Source: Bacteroidaceae bacterium (GTDB lineage: Bacteria > Bacteroidota > Bacteroidia > Bacteroidales > Bacteroidaceae). From it: a DNA stretch of 7,638 nucleotides. The position numbers and the translations under genes were made by a program. Where the stretch lies: assembly GCA_023227685.1 (NCBI GenBank), contig JALNVG010000119.1, positions 1-7,638 of the forward strand, written 5' to 3'. Shown piece after piece: positions 6,080-7,638 of this stretch. The notes under the pieces are model-generated. The model was not told the DNA's origin. It ran no database searches and saw only the letters and a list, made by a program, of their open reading frames with translations. Numbering within the stretch: the first letter of the stretch is position 1; the number at the start of each line of letters is the position of its first letter.

Positions 6080-6754
6080 TTATTTTATTCCTATTATTAC
6101 GGCAAAGATATAATACTTAAACGGACAATCAACTCCTCTGAATCCTGTATCTTTCAACCATTTTAATTGTTGCGTGACAGAAGCGCATTTATCCAATTTA
6201 TTCCGTTCATATGAGGCTTCAACAGCATCTTTGCCCAATTCGGAAGAGTCAAGTCTGTGATGTCTTCTTTGCTTGTAAAAGGAGTCTAGGTAATCAGTAG
6301 AGCCCTTTACTTGTTCGGCATTCACAAAAAGGCCTCCCTCATTGAGCATGTTGTATATTTTCTTGAATAGTTTCTGTTTGTCTTCATCAGACAAGTGATG
6401 AATGGCCAAAGAAGAAATTACCGCATCATATTTTTGCCGAGGTTCAAATGTTGTCATATCTCCTATTTGAAACGAGATATTTTTGTTCTCCTTAAAACGC
6501 TTTCTTGCACCCTCTAACATCTGTTCCGAAAAGTCCAATAAAGTAAATTCGGCCTGAGGATATTTGTTTAATACGAATTGAGAAAAAAGACCTGTACCTG
6601 CTCCCAAGTCTAAAATCTTGGGAATGGGGGTTTTTAGCTGAAGCCATTCGACGCCTATATTATAGAAATCATCATAACAAGGAATAAGTATGCGACGTTC
6701 ATTATCATAGTTCTTTGATATTTTGTCGAATGATTCTTTTACACTACTTGTCAT
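6080..6754 (-). CDS. Class I SAM-dependent methyltransferase
   Basis: The 224-residue cytoplasmic protein has a Rossmann-fold methyltransferase core. Motif I is KILDLGAGTGLFS (46-58), the acidic end of strand 2 is LLDFSEQML (72-80, Asp74 expected to hold the SAM ribose), GDM at 98-100 would contact adenine, strand 4 is YDAVISSLAIHHLSD (109-123), and LNEGGLFVNAEQV (137-149) is the post-core strand. The N-terminal FDKISKNYDNERRILIPCYDDFY and the C-terminal helix-strand segment (SYERNKLDKCASVTQQLKWL, then DCPFKYYIFAV) match a widespread family of small UbiE/Methyltransf_25-like enzymes whose acceptors are mostly unknown. Length is normal and the gene is intact. ATG at 6754-6752 is chosen because it precedes the conserved N-terminal helix and lies close behind a good promoter. 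It is convergent to MPE2 and downstream of the GH2 gene on the same strand but has its own promoter, so no functional link to either is shown. Confidence 0.85.
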   Translation of the reverse strand: MTSSVKESFDKISKNYDNERRILIPCYDDFYNIGVEWLQLKTPIPKILDLGAGTGLFSQFVLNKYPQAEFTLLDFSEQMLEGARKRFKENKNISFQIGDMTTFEPRQKYDAVISSLAIHHLSDEDKQKLFKKIYNMLNEGGLFVNAEQVKGSTDYLDSFYKQRRHHRLDSSELGKDAVEASYERNKLDKCASVTQQLKWLKDTGFRGVDCPFKYYIFAVIIGIK

Positions 6755-6774
6755 ATTTTTATTTGATTTTGTAG

Positions 6775-6805
6775 CAAATATATATTATATTTATTTATCT
6801 CTCAA
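6775..6805 (-). promoter_or_regulatory. Bacteroides-type promoter of the methyltransferase gene
   Basis: Read on the minus strand, TTG (6805-6803) is followed by 20 bp and then TATATTTG (6782-6775), a full match to TAnnTTTG at near-ideal spacing; the -33 half matches three of four bases of TTTG. The -7 element ends 20 bp before the ATG. This is the best promoter in the window and implies the methyltransferase is transcribed separately from the GH2 gene. Confidence 0.6.
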
Positions 6806-6840
6806 TATTCTTTTGCAATTTTAACGATAGAGGGGAAAAT

Positions 6841-7638
6841 CTATTTACTAACAAATTCCATCAATGAATCTTTCAATCCTTTTGAAGTGACCTTCAACTG
6901 AATAGGCCCGGGTTGTTCACTTGATTGTACAAGTACCGTAAGCTTCCCGCTGAATGCAGGCATTTCTGGATTTTGAAAGGCATAGAGACAAGTGGGGTCA
7001 CCATTGGCCGATGCCCGATACGAACCTGCTCCGGATACGGAAAACTTAACAAGATTCTTTGCCTGCGGACAGAGATTGCCTTCTTTATCAACTACGCTAA
7101 CTGTAACAAATGCCAAATCTTTTCCATTAGCTTGCAGTGTTGCTCTGTCAGCTGAAAGGAGCAAACGATATGGCTTTCCGGCAGTGTGGACAGTCTTGGT
7201 CTCGGCCACTTTTCCTTCATCCGTATAAGCTACAACTTTTAGGGTGCCCGGATGATAAATAACATTCTTCCACATCAATCGATAATGGGTTTGCGGGTTC
7301 TTATAGGTTTTGATCAATTTGCCCTGACTCACACCATTGACAAAAAGCTCGACTATCGGATAATTGGTATAGACAAATACGGGGGTCACCTTACCTTCAC
7401 GTTCCGGCCATGTCCAATGGGGCAGCACATGCAAGGTTTTGACATTCTTATTCCATATACTGCGATATAGATAATATCTATCTTTGGGCAGACTGGCCAA
7501 ATCGATGATGCCGAACATCGAGCTATGATTGGGCCACGCGTCTGTATCGTAGGGCGAAGGTTCACCCAGATAATCAAAACCGGACCAGACAAATTGTCCC
7601 ATATCCCAATTGAAATATTCACTCATTTCTAAATCTTC
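6841..7638 (-). CDS. GH2-family beta-galactosidase, C-terminal part, cut by window edge
   Basis: The frame is open from the right edge (Glu-Asp-Leu-Glu before the first Met at 7626-7624) to TAG at 6843-6841, showing about 265 residues. The Met is internal, not a start. The segment begins in the last part of the TIM barrel (MGQFVWSGFDYLGEPSPYD, then SSMFGIIDLASLPKDRYYLY), followed by a DUF4982-type beta domain (HWTWPEREGKVTPVFVYTN, VELFVNGVSQGKL, PGTLKVVAYTDEGKV) and a GH2 C-terminal Ig-like domain (ADRATLQANGKDLAFVTVSVVD, then NGDPTC and FSGKLTVLVQSS). This order is common in Bacteroidota GH2 enzymes that release terminal beta-galactose or related sugars from glycans. The catalytic glutamates and signal peptide lie outside the window, so activity cannot be judged. 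It is the last gene before the separately promoted methyltransferase. Confidence 0.88.
   Translation of the reverse strand, partial: EDLEMSEYFNWDMGQFVWSGFDYLGEPSPYDTDAWPNHSSMFGIIDLASLPKDRYYLYRSIWNKNVKTLHVLPHWTWPEREGKVTPVFVYTNYPIVELFVNGVSQGKLIKTYKNPQTHYRLMWKNVIYHPGTLKVVAYTDEGKVAETKTVHTAGKPYRLLLSADRATLQANGKDLAFVTVSVVDKEGNLCPQAKNLVKFSVSGAGSYRASANGDPTCLYAFQNPEMPAFSGKLTVLVQSSEQPGPIQLKVTSKGLKDSLMEFVSK

Noticed and set aside
6925..7470. Several small plus-strand open frames and small minus-strand frames opposite or within the GH2 gene
   Set aside because: They are short, lack start context and domains, and overlap a clear GH2 coding frame.
6080..7638. GH2 gene and methyltransferase as one operon
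   Set aside because: They share a strand, but the 86-bp gap contains a well-formed promoter for the methyltransferase and the functions are unrelated.

Overview
This looks like a chromosomal fragment from a gut-type Bacteroidota, most likely Bacteroidales. The case rests on AT-rich intergenic DNA, start codons without a well-placed Shine-Dalgarno sequence, several matches to the Bacteroides -7 promoter element TAnnTTTG, a TonB-dependent receptor carrying the N-terminal CarboxypepD_reg-like domain typical of the phylum, and a multi-domain GH2 beta-galactosidase. The genus cannot be fixed from the sequence alone. No rRNA, tRNA, CRISPR array, transposase or integrase was seen.

Layout. Positions 1-251 (minus) hold the N-terminal part of a flavin reductase-like protein that runs off the left edge. 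A 186-bp divergent regulatory region follows (252-437). Then come three plus-strand genes: a secreted calcineurin-like metallophosphoesterase (438-1745, here MPE1), a 924-residue TonB-dependent outer-membrane receptor 30 bp further on (1776-4550), and a second metallophosphoesterase of exactly the same length (4657-5964, MPE2). The two phosphoesterases align without gaps at about 79% identity by hand count, so the receptor sits between two copies of one gene. After a 115-bp convergent gap rich in inverted repeats come two minus-strand genes: a class I SAM-dependent methyltransferase (6080-6754) with its own good promoter, and the C-terminal part of a GH2 beta-galactosidase (6841-7638) that runs off the right edge.

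How the genes may work together. MPE1, the receptor and MPE2 form a plausible cell-envelope unit. Two exported phosphoesterases would hydrolyse a phosphorylated substrate in the periplasm or at the cell surface, and a TonB-driven receptor would import the substrate or a related compound. The receptor is not followed by a SusD-like gene, has no SusC-like neighbourhood, and carries an unusual insertion of about 140 residues in its barrel. Upstream of MPE1 there is an 18-bp match (13/18) to the enterobacterial PhoB box, placed 10 bp before a near-consensus -7 element. This suggests, but does not prove, phosphate-starvation control. MPE2 has a separate perfect -7 element without the PhoB-box match, so the copies may be regulated differently. 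The flanking flavin reductase, methyltransferase and galactosidase have no evident functional link to this unit. No gap between genes exceeds 300 bp.
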